Shown piece after piece: positions 17,844-27,980 of a stretch of DNA of 64,000 nucleotides. The notes under the pieces were generated by a model, which was not told the origin of the DNA, searched no databases, and saw only the letters and a program-made list of their open reading frames with translations. Source of the stretch: Paenibacillus hamazuiensis (GTDB taxonomy: Bacteria; Bacillota; Bacilli; Paenibacillales; NBRC-103111). A program made the translations under genes and the position numbers. Numbering within the stretch: the stretch's first letter is position 1; each line of letters begins with the position of its first letter. The stretch spans positions 7,155,501 through 7,219,500 of the forward strand of contig NZ_JALRMO010000001.1 of NCBI RefSeq assembly GCF_023276405.1. The letters are read 5' to 3'.

Positions 17844-20800
17844 ATGAAGAAAGCGAGCAAATGGATTTCTGTCGTCACATTATGGTGCATGCTGTTCAGC
17901 TTACTAACGCCGGGCAGCTTTGCAGCGGCGGAAGGTTCGAGTCCATCCGGACCCGAGCTGTTTGTGACGGAAATATTGCCGGATAACGTAGGAACGGACA
18001 ATTACGAGTATTTTGAGGTGTACAACAATTCGAATCAAACGCTTCTGTTGAATGATTATACGTTTCTGTACCGCTATCCGAATCCGGCTACAAGCCCGGA
18101 TTTAACATTTACATTTGCCGCAAATACGACTCTTGGTCCGCAGCAGCTCATGGTATTTTGGTACAATAATGCCAGCCCGAAAAAGACGCTTAGCGATTTC
18201 AACAACATGTATGGCGTAAATCTCAGTGCAGGTCAAATAGTCGAAGTAAGCGGGAGCGGCTTCAGCGGATTTGCCAATACTGCTTCCCGTACCGTAGTCA
18301 TTAAAAATAAACAAGGTACGGAAATTTCGAAGTCCACTTATGCCGCAAGCGATATCAGCGTTGGCAAAAGCGCACAGTTCAGGCTGCCGGCAAGCGGAAT
18401 TCAGACGGAATTATATCTGGCTAATTCGACCCCTACACCAGGCTCAGCTGACCCGCAGCAGCTTTTGCCCGTCTCTTCGGGAAATCAGCCTCCGGTTATC
18501 GAACATACGCCCGTGACCCAAGGACAGGCGAACGCAGATCTGACCATTACGGCAAGTGTATACGATCCGGACGATACGGTGACGGCATCGGTTTATTACA
18601 AGCTGGCGTCGCAGACCACTTTCACCTCATTGCCGATGAGTCCCGCAGCGGGGTCGAATTATACGGCTACCATAGCCAAAAGCGTACTGACCGAGCCTGA
18701 GTTAAACTATTATATTCAAGCCAAAGGCGGGTCTGATACGGTTACGACAAGCACTTATAGCGTTGCGATCGAGTTGTCCTCATTCGATTACTCCAAGGTG
18801 CCCGGTCTTCTGGTCACAGAACTTGTGCCGGATTCCTCGAATGTCGGCTCCGCAGACGGCTATGAATTTATCGAGATTTACAACAATACACCCCAGTCCG
18901 TGGAACTGCGGGATTACAAGATTTTATACCGGTATACCAATTCTTCGTCGGCAGACGGAGTATGGGAGCTTCCGGGGCAAGCGGTCATTCCGCCTGGCAA
19001 AGCCATCGTGCTTTGGATCATGAACGGCAGCAACAATCAGCTGACCGCGGCAGACTTCAACGCGAACTACGGAACCGCTCTAGTGGAAAATACGGAGCTT
19101 GTCCGGATCGACGGCGGGGGCGGCATGGCCAACGGCGGTAAACGGAAAATCGTTGTCGCCTCCAAGGCAGGAGTCGAAGTATCGGAGGCTTACTATGATA
19201 ACGATGAGCAAACCGTAGCCAATAAAGGGGTATTTTACCGGTACCCGGTGGATGGGTCCAATAGAATGAGCTTGCAGGAGCAAACGACGGGCAAAAATGT
19301 GGCGACCCCAGGCAGCGTCGAACCGGCTCTTCTGCCTGCGCAGCCGGCCGGTCCGCTGAACAAGCTCCCTGTTATCGAGCATACGCCGGTGACTAAAGGC
19401 AGTGTCGATCAGGATTTGCCGGTAAGCGCCCGGATTACCGACCCGGACAACGGGACCGTAACGGCGGTGGTTTATTATAAACCCGCAAGCGCAGCGGATT
19501 TCCAGTCCGTGGCGATGACGGTCGGAAGCGACCATCAATATTCGGCCAGCATTCCGAAGCAGGTTTTTGCTGACACGGAGCTGCAATACTTCCTGCAGGT
19601 GAACGACGGAAAAGATACGCTTAAGACCGTAACCTATAACGTCCAAATGGATACCGGAAGCGTGGATTATTCCCGCATTCCGCCGCTGTTGGTGACAGAA
19701 CTTGTGCCGGATTCCTCGAATGTCGGCTCCGCAGACGGCTATGAATTTATCGAGATTTACAACAATACGGATCAAACGATCAATTTCAAGGATTATAAAA
19801 TTCAATACCGCTATACCGACTCCGGTCCCGATGCGGATGTCGTTTGGCCGACCGATCGGGAAGATCTCCTTATTCCGTCGCGGAAAACGCTTGTATTCTG
19901 GGTCATTAACTCGCAAAATACGGAGAAAACGGTAGCCGACTTCAACGCTCTTTACGGCACCAACCTTGTCGAAAACACAGATATCGTGAAAATTTACAGC
20001 GGCGGCATGGCCAACGGAGGAAAACGGGGGATTGTCATCGCCACCAATACCCGCACGGAAATTTCCGCCGCTTATTACGATACCGATGAGGAAACCGTTG
20101 CGAACAAAGGGATTTTCTACAAATACGCGCCGACGGGCGCGTCGCAGATGATCAAATACAGCGCCGGCTTGCTGCCGGCAACGCCGGGCAAAGTCGAGCC
20201 GGTTCAGGTGCCTATCGTACCGGCCACGCTGCCTGTGGATACGGTAAACCCCACCTTCAACAACTTGACGGACAAGACGGCTATCGACCAGTCGGAGAAC
20301 TTGGAGATCGTCGGGGAGGCTCACGACGAGAATCGGGTAAAGACCGTTGCGCTGTTCTATAAAACCAATCAGCAGGCTGAATTTACGAAACGTTATTTGA
20401 CGGAAAGCTTTGCCGATACGTATTATCATTACAAAGTTTACGCTCCGGAGTTAATCGGAAGAGAATATCTGGATTATTATTTTGTGATCTCGGACGGCAA
20501 AAACGAAATTACAACCGGCACATACCGTGTGCAAATAACCGGCGGGATGGACCATTCGGACTTGCGTCTGAATGTGAAGGACGGCGACATATTCGGCGGC
20601 ACCCGCATTCTGAAGGGAACTTCGGAGCACGCGCCGGCGTCCGAGCTGCGGCTGTCGATCGATCAGGACGTAATGGAAGCGGGTGTTTATACCGCTCTTG
20701 AACAAGACGCTTACTTTGCTTTCGACGTGACCGGCGTCAACTATTATTTCAAGAACGGCGTTACAATCGGGCAGGAAATTCTTTATACGTTCGACGATAC

Positions 20801-23800
20801 GATTAACGATTTCGTGACTTTGACGGTCCCCATTCAGGCGGATCGGCTTAAGAACGGAAGCAATGTAATTTCCATTCGGGCCGGCACGAAAGCATCGCCG
20901 TTCGATGACCGCAAGGAGGAGAACAAGGACGATTTCGATGTGCGTAATGTCCGTCTAGTTCTTGCGGACGGGACGGAGCTTTATGACTCGCGGTTCTCGA
21001 ATCGGGATGCGGTCATCAAGATGGGAGACAGCGAAGGCAAGTACCCGGTCATTGATTTCGACTTTGTCATTCCGGCAGAGAAGCTTGCTTCCAAAGCCTA
21101 TGCGTGGGATACCCGCCAAATGGCGGACGGCAATCACACCATTACGATAAGCCATCCGCAGTATGGATCGAAAACGGCGCAGGTCCGCGTGGACAATACC
21201 GCTCCGGATATCGCACCTACTGTGGAGGAGGGCAAATCCTACCGAGGAGCGTTCACGATCGATGCGACCGTTACCGATGCGTTGTCCGGTGTATTGAAGA
21301 CGGAGGCGTGGCTGGATGATAAGGCAATTACTCTGCCTTACAGCACATCTTCCTCGCAAATCAAAGCCGGAGTCCATACGCTGCGCATCAGCGCGACGGA
21401 TCAGGTAGGCAACGTCAGTCAGAAGGACGTACACTTCGAAACGCCGGTGGAAGATCCCGCCGTACCGGAGCTCGTAACGCCTGCATCGGGTCAAACGGGG
21501 GTGAACCGCAATGCCGTTTTGGCGGTTAAAGTAGCCGACCCGCTAAACGATAAATTAAACGTGTCGTTCTTCCAAGGATTTAAATACGATGCCGCGGCTC
21601 AAGGCGCTTTCTCGGGCTTCCGTAATGCGGTGGATGTGGAGCCGCCGAAGACGAAAGCTCCGGCCGGAGAAACGCCGTTTGCGCCCGAGGATTACGAGCG
21701 TGTTCGTTCGGCCGACGGTGTGTACTTGACGGACGACGCCGTTACGAAATTTCCGTACCAGCGGTTCCAAGTTCAATTGGACGCCTCGGTCAAGGACACC
21801 GATTTAATTGAGCTGGAATGGAAAGGGAACTCTCTGGAAGGCCGCAAGGTGAGCATGTACGTGTGGAGCCCGGCCAAGCAAAAGTGGATGACGGTCGATG
21901 ACAAGGTGGCGGGGAAGGAAGATTTCGAACTCGGCGCATGGATCAAGGCCGGAGACTACGCGGAAGACCGCATGATTCAAGTGCTTGTTCAGGACGAGCT
22001 TCCGGTATCGCAGAACCCTTACGATTTCTCCTTCGTCTGGATGTCGGACACCCAGTATTATTCGGAGAGCTATCCTTATATCTATGAGGATATCGTCAAG
22101 TGGATTGCCGACAACAAAGAAAGCAACAAAATCAAATACGTCATTCATACGGGCGACATCGTGGACGAAGCGGACAAGCCGATTCAGTGGCAAAGAGCCA
22201 ACGACAACATGAAGGTGCTGGAGAATGCGGGTATCCCTTACGGCGTGCTGGCCGGCAACCACGATGTTGCAGGCAAGCAGGGGGCGTACGACAATTACTG
22301 GCAGTACTTCGGCGAAGACCGGTTCAAGAGCCAGCTGACCTTCGGCGAATCGATCGACAATAACCGCGGCCATTATGATCTGGTGTCGTCGGATGGCAAC
22401 GATTTTATATTCATATACATGGGCTGGGGCATTCGCGATTCCGATATCGATTGGATGAACGAGGTGCTTGCCAAGTATCCGGACCGCAAGGCTGTGCTGA
22501 ACTTCCACGAATTCCTGCTTGTTTCCGGCAACCGGGCTCCGATTGCGGATAAAATTTTCGAGCAGGTGGTCAAGAAAAATAAGAATGTGTTTGCCGTATT
22601 GTCAGGTCATTATCATGACGCAGAGCTGCTGGTGGACGAACTGGACGACAACGGAGACGGCGTGGGCGACCGCAAAGTCTACCAGATGCTCGCCGACTAT
22701 CAAGGCGGACCGGAAGGCGGACAAGGCTATATCCGCTTGCTTCAATTCGATATCGCCAACAATAAAATGCATGTCAAGACGTATTCACCCTATATGGATG
22801 ATTACAACTATTACGATCCTGCCGAATTCCCGGGCAAGGACGAGTTCTCGCTGGATGTGGATTTGACGCCGAAAACGAAGCGGGTCGCCACGGATTATAT
22901 GAGCGTCAACGTATATACGGACCAACTGATCGGCAAGAACAGCGATGTGTCCAGCGGACAGCAGTCGTCCGTCACTTGGAGGGATTTGGCTGCAAATAAG
23001 ATATACGGATGGTATGCCGTTGCGGAAGACGCATTTACGGGCAAAAGCATGTCGGATATTTGGAAGTTTGTGACAGGAGATGGCATTTCGGACTTGGCAC
23101 CGCCAATCTGGACTAACGGCAGCCTGGCGGCCACGAATGTAGGGAAGACGTCATTGAGGCTGAGCTGGACAGGAGCGTCAGATAATGTGGCCGTCACACA
23201 GTACAAGCTGTACAAGAACGGCACCGAGCTGGCGACGGTATCCGGAACGGAGTATGAAGTTACCGGCTTAACACGGGATACGGGGTATACGTTTAAAGTG
23301 GAAGCCGGTGATGCGGCCGGCAACTGGAGCACGGGAGGACCGGAAGCAGCCGTACGGACGCGGGACGATTCGAAATCGTCAGGCGGCTCGTCTTCGCCCC
23401 CTGCGGCTTCATCCCCGGCTGCGGAAACACCGGCGGCCAATCCCGTATCTCACGATAGGGTAGAGGTTAAGGGCAAGGAAACAACCGAAACCCGTACCGA
23501 CGGTACGACCATTACCAAAGTAACGGTCAGCGCCGAGTCACTGAATGAATCGCTGGCGATGATCGCAGGTCAAAGCAATCCGACGATTTCCATCAAATCC
23601 GAATCGCAGGGCAATGTGAAGGTAGAGCTGCCGGCAAGCTCATTGGCAAATATAAAACAAAACGCTCCGGGGACGGTTATCTCGATCCAGAGTGGAAACG
23701 CCAGCTACGACTTGCCTTTAAGGGCTATTGACCTAACTGCTCTTGCACAGTCCCTTGGCGTCGATGTCAAGGATATGAAGCTAAGCATCACGATGGAGCA

Positions 23801-24692
23801 AGTTAGTGGGGATGCTGCACGGAAAATCGAGGATACGGCCAAGCAAACGGGAATCAAGCTGCTCGGTTCCCCCGTCGATTTCTCCGTTTCCGTGGAAGGA
23901 AACGGAAAAATGCAGGAAGTGAACGATTTCGGCAGCACTTACGTTTCGCGTACGATCCTGATCCCACAGACGGTAGATAGGGAAAAAACAACGGTCCTCT
24001 TGTTCGACCCCGATGCAAGGGAGATGGCCTTTGTACCCGCGAGGTTTACTGCTATGGACGGGAAAACGGTCGCCACCGTCATGAGGAACGGAAACAGCAT
24101 TTATGCGGTTGTCGAGCTGAATAAGACGTTCGTTGATATGAGCAAACATTGGGCGAAAACGGATGTTGAGCTAATGGCTTCGAAACTGATCGTGAAGGGG
24201 ATCAGCGAAGAAGCGTTCGGTCCGGATCAGAGCATTACCCGGGCAGAATTTGCCGCTATGATCGTTCGGGCGTTAGGAATTACCGAGAATAAAGGAGCGG
24301 CTGAGTTCAGGGATGTATCCGACAAGATTTGGTTTGCAGGAGCGGTCGGAGCAGCCGTGAAAGCGGGGTTGGTCGAAGGGTTCGAGGATGGTAGCTTCAA
24401 GCCGGACACCCCTATTACCCGGGAGCAGATGGCTGTCATGGTCGGTCGCGCATTGAATTATGCCGGCAAGTCAGCCGGCGTGACGGGTATGGAAGATAAG
24501 CTGCTCGATAGCTTTAAGGACAAAGCGGCGATCAGCGAATGGGCCAGAGCTGCGGTAACGGAAGCCGTGAACGCCAAAATTATTGAAGGAATGGATGGCG
24601 GGGCATTCGTCCCATCCGATAAGGCGACTCGCGCTCAAGCGGCCGTCATGATAAAGCGAATGCTGAAGTTCGCGCAATTCATCGATGGATAA
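17844..24692 (+). CDS. Giant S-layer-anchored lamin-tail/metallophosphoesterase protein
   Basis: A 2282-residue surface protein. Start ATG 17844 follows GAGAGAGGAAAG and opens a signal peptide (MKKASKWISVVTLW, cut near SFAAAEG); an ATG at 17823 would put the ribosome site inside the gene. Order: three lamin-tail-like domains, each starting with LLVTELVPD-type or related sequence and followed by an Ig-like unit (about residues 35-900); beta-rich repeats; a calcineurin-like phosphoesterase at about 1390-1650 with SDTQ, GDIVD, GNHD and GHYHD metal-binding motifs; a fibronectin III domain (about 1755-1840); a Ser/Ala/Pro linker; a beta domain; and three SLH modules at the end (about 2095-2282). 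It probably cleaves extracellular phosphoesters while bound to the wall. Confidence 0.88.
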   Translation: MKKASKWISVVTLWCMLFSLLTPGSFAAAEGSSPSGPELFVTEILPDNVGTDNYEYFEVYNNSNQTLLLNDYTFLYRYPNPATSPDLTFTFAANTTLGPQQLMVFWYNNASPKKTLSDFNNMYGVNLSAGQIVEVSGSGFSGFANTASRTVVIKNKQGTEISKSTYAASDISVGKSAQFRLPASGIQTELYLANSTPTPGSADPQQLLPVSSGNQPPVIEHTPVTQGQANADLTITASVYDPDDTVTASVYYKLASQTTFTSLPMSPAAGSNYTATIAKSVLTEPELNYYIQAKGGSDTVTTSTYSVAIELSSFDYSKVPGLLVTELVPDSSNVGSADGYEFIEIYNNTPQSVELRDYKILYRYTNSSSADGVWELPGQAVIPPGKAIVLWIMNGSNNQLTAADFNANYGTALVENTELVRIDGGGGMANGGKRKIVVASKAGVEVSEAYYDNDEQTVANKGVFYRYPVDGSNRMSLQEQTTGKNVATPGSVEPALLPAQPAGPLNKLPVIEHTPVTKGSVDQDLPVSARITDPDNGTVTAVVYYKPASAADFQSVAMTVGSDHQYSASIPKQVFADTELQYFLQVNDGKDTLKTVTYNVQMDTGSVDYSRIPPLLVTELVPDSSNVGSADGYEFIEIYNNTDQTINFKDYKIQYRYTDSGPDADVVWPTDREDLLIPSRKTLVFWVINSQNTEKTVADFNALYGTNLVENTDIVKIYSGGMANGGKRGIVIATNTRTEISAAYYDTDEETVANKGIFYKYAPTGASQMIKYSAGLLPATPGKVEPVQVPIVPATLPVDTVNPTFNNLTDKTAIDQSENLEIVGEAHDENRVKTVALFYKTNQQAEFTKRYLTESFADTYYHYKVYAPELIGREYLDYYFVISDGKNEITTGTYRVQITGGMDHSDLRLNVKDGDIFGGTRILKGTSEHAPASELRLSIDQDVMEAGVYTALEQDAYFAFDVTGVNYYFKNGVTIGQEILYTFDDTINDFVTLTVPIQADRLKNGSNVISIRAGTKASPFDDRKEENKDDFDVRNVRLVLADGTELYDSRFSNRDAVIKMGDSEGKYPVIDFDFVIPAEKLASKAYAWDTRQMADGNHTITISHPQYGSKTAQVRVDNTAPDIAPTVEEGKSYRGAFTIDATVTDALSGVLKTEAWLDDKAITLPYSTSSSQIKAGVHTLRISATDQVGNVSQKDVHFETPVEDPAVPELVTPASGQTGVNRNAVLAVKVADPLNDKLNVSFFQGFKYDAAAQGAFSGFRNAVDVEPPKTKAPAGETPFAPEDYERVRSADGVYLTDDAVTKFPYQRFQVQLDASVKDTDLIELEWKGNSLEGRKVSMYVWSPAKQKWMTVDDKVAGKEDFELGAWIKAGDYAEDRMIQVLVQDELPVSQNPYDFSFVWMSDTQYYSESYPYIYEDIVKWIADNKESNKIKYVIHTGDIVDEADKPIQWQRANDNMKVLENAGIPYGVLAGNHDVAGKQGAYDNYWQYFGEDRFKSQLTFGESIDNNRGHYDLVSSDGNDFIFIYMGWGIRDSDIDWMNEVLAKYPDRKAVLNFHEFLLVSGNRAPIADKIFEQVVKKNKNVFAVLSGHYHDAELLVDELDDNGDGVGDRKVYQMLADYQGGPEGGQGYIRLLQFDIANNKMHVKTYSPYMDDYNYYDPAEFPGKDEFSLDVDLTPKTKRVATDYMSVNVYTDQLIGKNSDVSSGQQSSVTWRDLAANKIYGWYAVAEDAFTGKSMSDIWKFVTGDGISDLAPPIWTNGSLAATNVGKTSLRLSWTGASDNVAVTQYKLYKNGTELATVSGTEYEVTGLTRDTGYTFKVEAGDAAGNWSTGGPEAAVRTRDDSKSSGGSSSPPAASSPAAETPAANPVSHDRVEVKGKETTETRTDGTTITKVTVSAESLNESLAMIAGQSNPTISIKSESQGNVKVELPASSLANIKQNAPGTVISIQSGNASYDLPLRAIDLTALAQSLGVDVKDMKLSITMEQVSGDAARKIEDTAKQTGIKLLGSPVDFSVSVEGNGKMQEVNDFGSTYVSRTILIPQTVDREKTTVLLFDPDAREMAFVPARFTAMDGKTVATVMRNGNSIYAVVELNKTFVDMSKHWAKTDVELMASKLIVKGISEEAFGPDQSITRAEFAAMIVRALGITENKGAAEFRDVSDKIWFAGAVGAAVKAGLVEGFEDGSFKPDTPITREQMAVMVGRALNYAGKSAGVTGMEDKLLDSFKDKAAISEWARAAVTEAVNAKIIEGMDGGAFVPSDKATRAQAAVMIKRMLKFAQFIDG
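18816..19768 (+). repeat. 74-bp identical direct repeat within the giant S-layer gene
   Basis: Bases 18816-18889 and 19695-19768 are identical over 74 bases, encoding the start of the second and third lamin-tail domains, while flanking sequence has diverged. This points to recent duplication or gene conversion rather than only protein-level constraint. Confidence 0.85.
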
Positions 24693-24799
24693 GAGATTGA
24701 TTCCTCCTGACTTAGCAGCATGGAAAAGCGGATCAATGGGAAATATGAAGAGGAATCCCATATATGCCATGTAAGTCATAAAGGAGGAACACTTAATAA

Positions 24800-25165
24800 A
24801 TGCCGATAGCTCAAACCCTATTCGACAAGCTCGGAGGGCAAAAAACGATCGATGCGGTAGTTGATGAGTTTTATAAGCGTGTGCTGGCCGACCCGACGGT
24901 GAACCTCTTTTTTGAAAATACGGACATGGAAAAGCAGCGTCGTCATCAAGCCGCATTTATCGGATATGCGTTGGGAAGCGGTGTGCAATTTACCGGCAAA
25001 TCGATGGCCAAAGCCCATGAGGGGATGAATCTGCAGCCCATCCATTTCGATGCCATCGTCAAGCATTTATCGCAAACACTGGAGCACTTCCATGTCGATC
25101 AGGAAGATATTCAGGAAGTCGTCAAAAAAATCGGAACATTAAAAGACGACGTTTTGTATAAATAA
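24800..25165 (+). CDS. Group I truncated hemoglobin
   Basis: A 121-residue heme protein of the 2-on-2 fold. It starts with LFDKLGGQKTIDAVVDEFY, where Tyr25 is the B10 distal residue, and has AKAHEGMNL, where His73 is the proximal heme ligand. Length is standard. AAAGGAGG precedes ATG 24800. Such proteins bind oxygen or nitric oxide; in Bacillales they are linked to nitrosative stress. It is monocistronic, ending in its own terminator. Confidence 0.92.
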   Translation: MPIAQTLFDKLGGQKTIDAVVDEFYKRVLADPTVNLFFENTDMEKQRRHQAAFIGYALGSGVQFTGKSMAKAHEGMNLQPIHFDAIVKHLSQTLEHFHVDQEDIQEVVKKIGTLKDDVLYK

Positions 25166-25187
25166 AATTCAGTGTTGAAACGATAGG

Positions 25188-25226
25188 AACATCCAATCGC
25201 TCGATTCGGGCAATTGGATGTTTTCT
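25188..25226 (+). terminator. Terminator after truncated hemoglobin gene
   Basis: AACATCCAAT and ATTGGATGTT pair perfectly over 10 bases around a 15-base loop, followed by a T-rich run. Confidence 0.8.
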
Positions 25227-25313
25227 TTATCCCCGGAACTCGCATGGTTTCCCTTCGTGATGTTTATTCCTTTAATTACTTTTAAACCGTTTATGGGACT
25301 TAATCTCCTATTA

Positions 25314-25373
25314 TTTCAGCTCCTGTAATCTTCGCCTATAATGAAACAAGGGAAGAGTTTGCAATCGCTTTCA
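25314..25373 (+). promoter_or_regulatory. Citrate transporter promoter with cre site
   Basis: TATAAT at 25337-25342 has a weak -35, TTTCAG, 17 bases upstream. TGCAATCGCTTTCA (25360-25373) fits the CcpA cre consensus closely and lies about 10-25 bases after the expected start of transcription, a roadblock position for catabolite repression. Confidence 0.6.
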
Positions 25374-25429
25374 AAAAAGTTCGACGGGTTAATGTAAGTG
25401 AAATCAATAAACAACCGGAGGTTAAGCAG

Positions 25430-26737
25430 ATGCTCTCTATCTTGGGTTTTCTGATGATAGCCGCATTTATGTATTTGATCATGTCCAAGCGATTGTCTGC
25501 GATGATTGCACTGATTTTGGTGCCCATCGTATTTGCGGCGATTGCCGGATTCGGCACCGATGTCGGCAAAATGATGATGGACGGAGTGAAATCGATCGCC
25601 CAGACGGGGATCATGCTCATTTTCGGAATTCTGTATTTCGGCATTATGATCGATGCCGGGCTGTTCGATCCGTTGGTCAGCCGCACGATGAAAGCGGTTA
25701 AAGGAGATCCGGTCAAAATCGTTATCGGTACCGCGCTTTTGGCGCTGGTCGTATCGCTGGACGGCGATGGGTCGACCACTTATATGATTGTCGTGGCGGC
25801 TATGCTCCCACTGTATAAAAAACTACAGATGAACCCGTTGGTGCTTACCGGCGTGACCATGCTTGCCGGCGGTGTGATGAATATTACGCCTTGGGGCGGA
25901 CCGACCGCCAGGGCGATGAGCGCGCTGCATCTGGATGCTTCCAGCCTGTTTACGCCGATGATTCCGACGATGGCGGTTGGCGCGCTTTGGGTAATACTGG
26001 TCGCCTATATCCTTGGCCGCAGTGAGAGAAAACGTCTTGGACTGAATGAAGCGGCCCTCAGCGAAATCGAGCTGGAAGCGATAGCCATGCAGGCAGCGAC
26101 AACGGAGGTGTTGGATTATAAACGTCCGCGGCTGATCTGGATCAATCTCGGTTTGACGATCGCGCTGATGGTTGGATTGATAACGGGGTTCATGCCGCTG
26201 ACCGTCCTGTTTATGGTTGCTTTTGCGCTGGCGCTCATGATCAATTATCCCAGTCTGGAACAGCAAAAGGAGCGAATCTCCGCTCATGCAGGCAACGCAT
26301 TGAATGTCGCAGCGATGGTGTTTGCCGCCGGTATTTTCACCGGCATTTTGTCGGGAACGAAAATGGTCGATGCGATGGCTCAAACGCTTGTTGCCATGGT
26401 GCCTGAGGCCCTGGGGCCGCATTTGCCGGTCATTACGGCGATTACGAGCATGCCTTTTACGTTTTTCATGTCTAACGACGCTTATTATTTCGGTATTCTA
26501 CCTTTAATTACGCAAGCCGCGGCCGCCTATGGTATCGATCCTGCGGTGATGGGGAGGGCGTCTCTCCTTGGTCAACCGGTACATTTGCTGAGTCCGCTGG
26601 TACCGTCAACGTATTTGCTGGTGGGCCTTGCCGGAGTCAATTTCGGCGATCATCAGCGCTTCACGCTCAAATGGGCGATCGGGACGACGCTTGTCATGCT
26701 GGCGACGGCGATCGTTATCGGTGTGGTTCATTTTTAG
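25430..26737 (+). CDS. citM: CitMHS family citrate-metal symporter
   Basis: A 435-residue membrane transporter with about 11-12 hydrophobic segments. Recognised by SLDGDGSTTYMIVVAAMLPLY and NITPWGGPTARA, which are typical of the CitMHS family (CitM, CitH), which carries citrate complexed with magnesium, calcium or other divalent metals in symport with protons. ATG 25430 follows GGAGG. No CitST-type two-component genes are beside it; regulation visible here is the cre site upstream. The exact metal preference cannot be read from sequence. Confidence 0.88.
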   Translation: MLSILGFLMIAAFMYLIMSKRLSAMIALILVPIVFAAIAGFGTDVGKMMMDGVKSIAQTGIMLIFGILYFGIMIDAGLFDPLVSRTMKAVKGDPVKIVIGTALLALVVSLDGDGSTTYMIVVAAMLPLYKKLQMNPLVLTGVTMLAGGVMNITPWGGPTARAMSALHLDASSLFTPMIPTMAVGALWVILVAYILGRSERKRLGLNEAALSEIELEAIAMQAATTEVLDYKRPRLIWINLGLTIALMVGLITGFMPLTVLFMVAFALALMINYPSLEQQKERISAHAGNALNVAAMVFAAGIFTGILSGTKMVDAMAQTLVAMVPEALGPHLPVITAITSMPFTFFMSNDAYYFGILPLITQAAAAYGIDPAVMGRASLLGQPVHLLSPLVPSTYLLVGLAGVNFGDHQRFTLKWAIGTTLVMLATAIVIGVVHF

Positions 26738-26767
26738 TGCCGGAGAATAATCCACTCATCGCGACCG

Positions 26768-26798
26768 AACAAGCTGCCGTTTATCGGCGGCTTGTTTT
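26768..26798 (+). terminator. Terminator after citM
   Basis: AACAAGCTGCCG and CGGCGGCTTGTT pair with one G-T, loop TTTAT, then T residues. It lies 31 bases past the stop. Confidence 0.8.
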
Positions 26799-26951
26799 AA
26801 TTTATGCGTTGGCTATAGCGATCCTTTTTACGAACTTGAAACCCCTTTGCCGGGAAGCACGTAAAGTCATAGGAAAAGAAAACTATCGCATGATGACGGC
26901 GGAAGTGCTTCTAAGTCAGGCCCGCAAGCTGCAGACCAGGAGGAAACCTGA

Positions 26952-27470
26952 ATGGAAAGTCAAGTTCAAACGGATTGGAGTCAAAACAAAGCTGCCGCGG
27001 CAGCAGATCATTCAAACGGCATCTCGCCGAACCTGAAAACGGGTATGCAGGCGCTCTGGGTAAAGTTGGCGTTTTGGATGAAAGTAACGGCATTTCTTTA
27101 CTTAGGGTTTGGCGTTTTTCAGGTGCTATTGGGTTTTGTCCAATTCGGCTTTGGGACCGTAGTGGGCGTCATTCAAATTATTTTGTTTGTCGTATTAATC
27201 CGTCTTACCGGACAAGTGAAGGAGATGCCCAATCGTTCGGACGAAAATTCTTTATTTCTGCTGAATCAGCGGCTTGTCGTCTACTTTCGAATGCAGGCAT
27301 TACAGATTGCCGGACTTTTCCTGTCGGTCGTTATATTGGCGGTGACAGTCATTCAGTTTCTGACCAAATGGGAATGGCTTATACAATTGATTAAATGGGG
27401 CAAAAAGTTGGGCGGACTGCTGAAACTCGTAGAGACGCTCCTGGTGTACATAAAAGATTGGTTCACATAA
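26952..27470 (+). CDS. Small membrane protein, DUF5362-like
   Basis: A 172-residue protein starting at ATG 26952 behind AGGAGG. It has a polar N-terminus (about residues 1-30), then three or four membrane segments (about 38-60, 64-85, 118-140), and ends in an amphipathic stretch. Length and pattern resemble DUF5362 proteins of Paenibacillus, with no known role. Overlapping frames at 26671 and 26975 are shadows because they lack ribosome sites and membrane character. Confidence 0.65.
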   Translation: MESQVQTDWSQNKAAAAADHSNGISPNLKTGMQALWVKLAFWMKVTAFLYLGFGVFQVLLGFVQFGFGTVVGVIQIILFVVLIRLTGQVKEMPNRSDENSLFLLNQRLVVYFRMQALQIAGLFLSVVILAVTVIQFLTKWEWLIQLIKWGKKLGGLLKLVETLLVYIKDWFT

Positions 27471-27539
27471 AATGCGCCGTCGGCGGCGGAAGGGATGCGT
27501 TAAGCCGGAGCAACCGGCTCCTGGAACCCCTGTAACAGA

Positions 27540-27566
27540 CAAAGAGGAGCCACGGGCTCCTCTTTG
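27540..27566. terminator. Bidirectional terminator between convergent genes
   Basis: CAAAGAGGAGCC and GGCTCCTCTTTG pair perfectly over 12 bases around ACG, between the stop of the small membrane protein gene and the stop of the leftward coat-like gene. Confidence 0.75.
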
Positions 27567-27575
27567 ATTTTGCGC

Positions 27576-27980
27576 TTATTCCTCGTGTTCGCGTTCGCAA
27601 ATGACCTCGGTAAACAAATTCAATGGAAAGATGGTTGGAACGTCTCTTCCCGGGATCTTTACAAACTCGACGAAATTTCTTCCGACACGGATCAATTTGC
27701 CGTGCAGAGATCCAATATCTTCGGCGGATGCCGTCAAATCATAGGGCTTTGTAGTTATAACGCGTTCGTTCGTCACGATAAAGAAGGATGTGTTAAAATC
27801 CACTTCATTCGTTCCTACCCTAAAAGAGTCTGCGGTAACGTGGGATAGTTTTCCGGTTGTTTTGGTGAGGGGGATTCCCGGTTGAAAAACGGTCACGGTA
27901 CGTCCGACAAGCGGTTGCAGTCGCTGGACAAAAGTGATATTCTGCGGGGCCGGACAGCCTTGGATGTCGATGTCGCTCAA
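27576..27980 (-). CDS. Small protein resembling DUF2642/spore-coat-type beta proteins
   Basis: A 134-residue protein starting at TTG 27980 with AGGAGG seven bases upstream. It has two similar beta-rich halves: LVGRTVTVFQPGIPLTKTTG with LSHVTADSFRVG, and LHGKLIRVGRNFVEFV. This barrel-like pattern is seen in DUF2642 and CotB-like spore coat proteins of Bacillales. There is no signal peptide. A coat role is inferred from this resemblance only. Confidence 0.55.
   Translation of the reverse strand: MSDIDIQGCPAPQNITFVQRLQPLVGRTVTVFQPGIPLTKTTGKLSHVTADSFRVGTNEVDFNTSFFIVTNERVITTKPYDLTASAEDIGSLHGKLIRVGRNFVEFVKIPGRDVPTIFPLNLFTEVICEREHEE

Noticed and set aside
19080-20429. Leftward frame of about 450 codons inside the giant S-layer gene
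   Set aside because: Antisense to lamin-tail domains; composition typical of a shadow frame.
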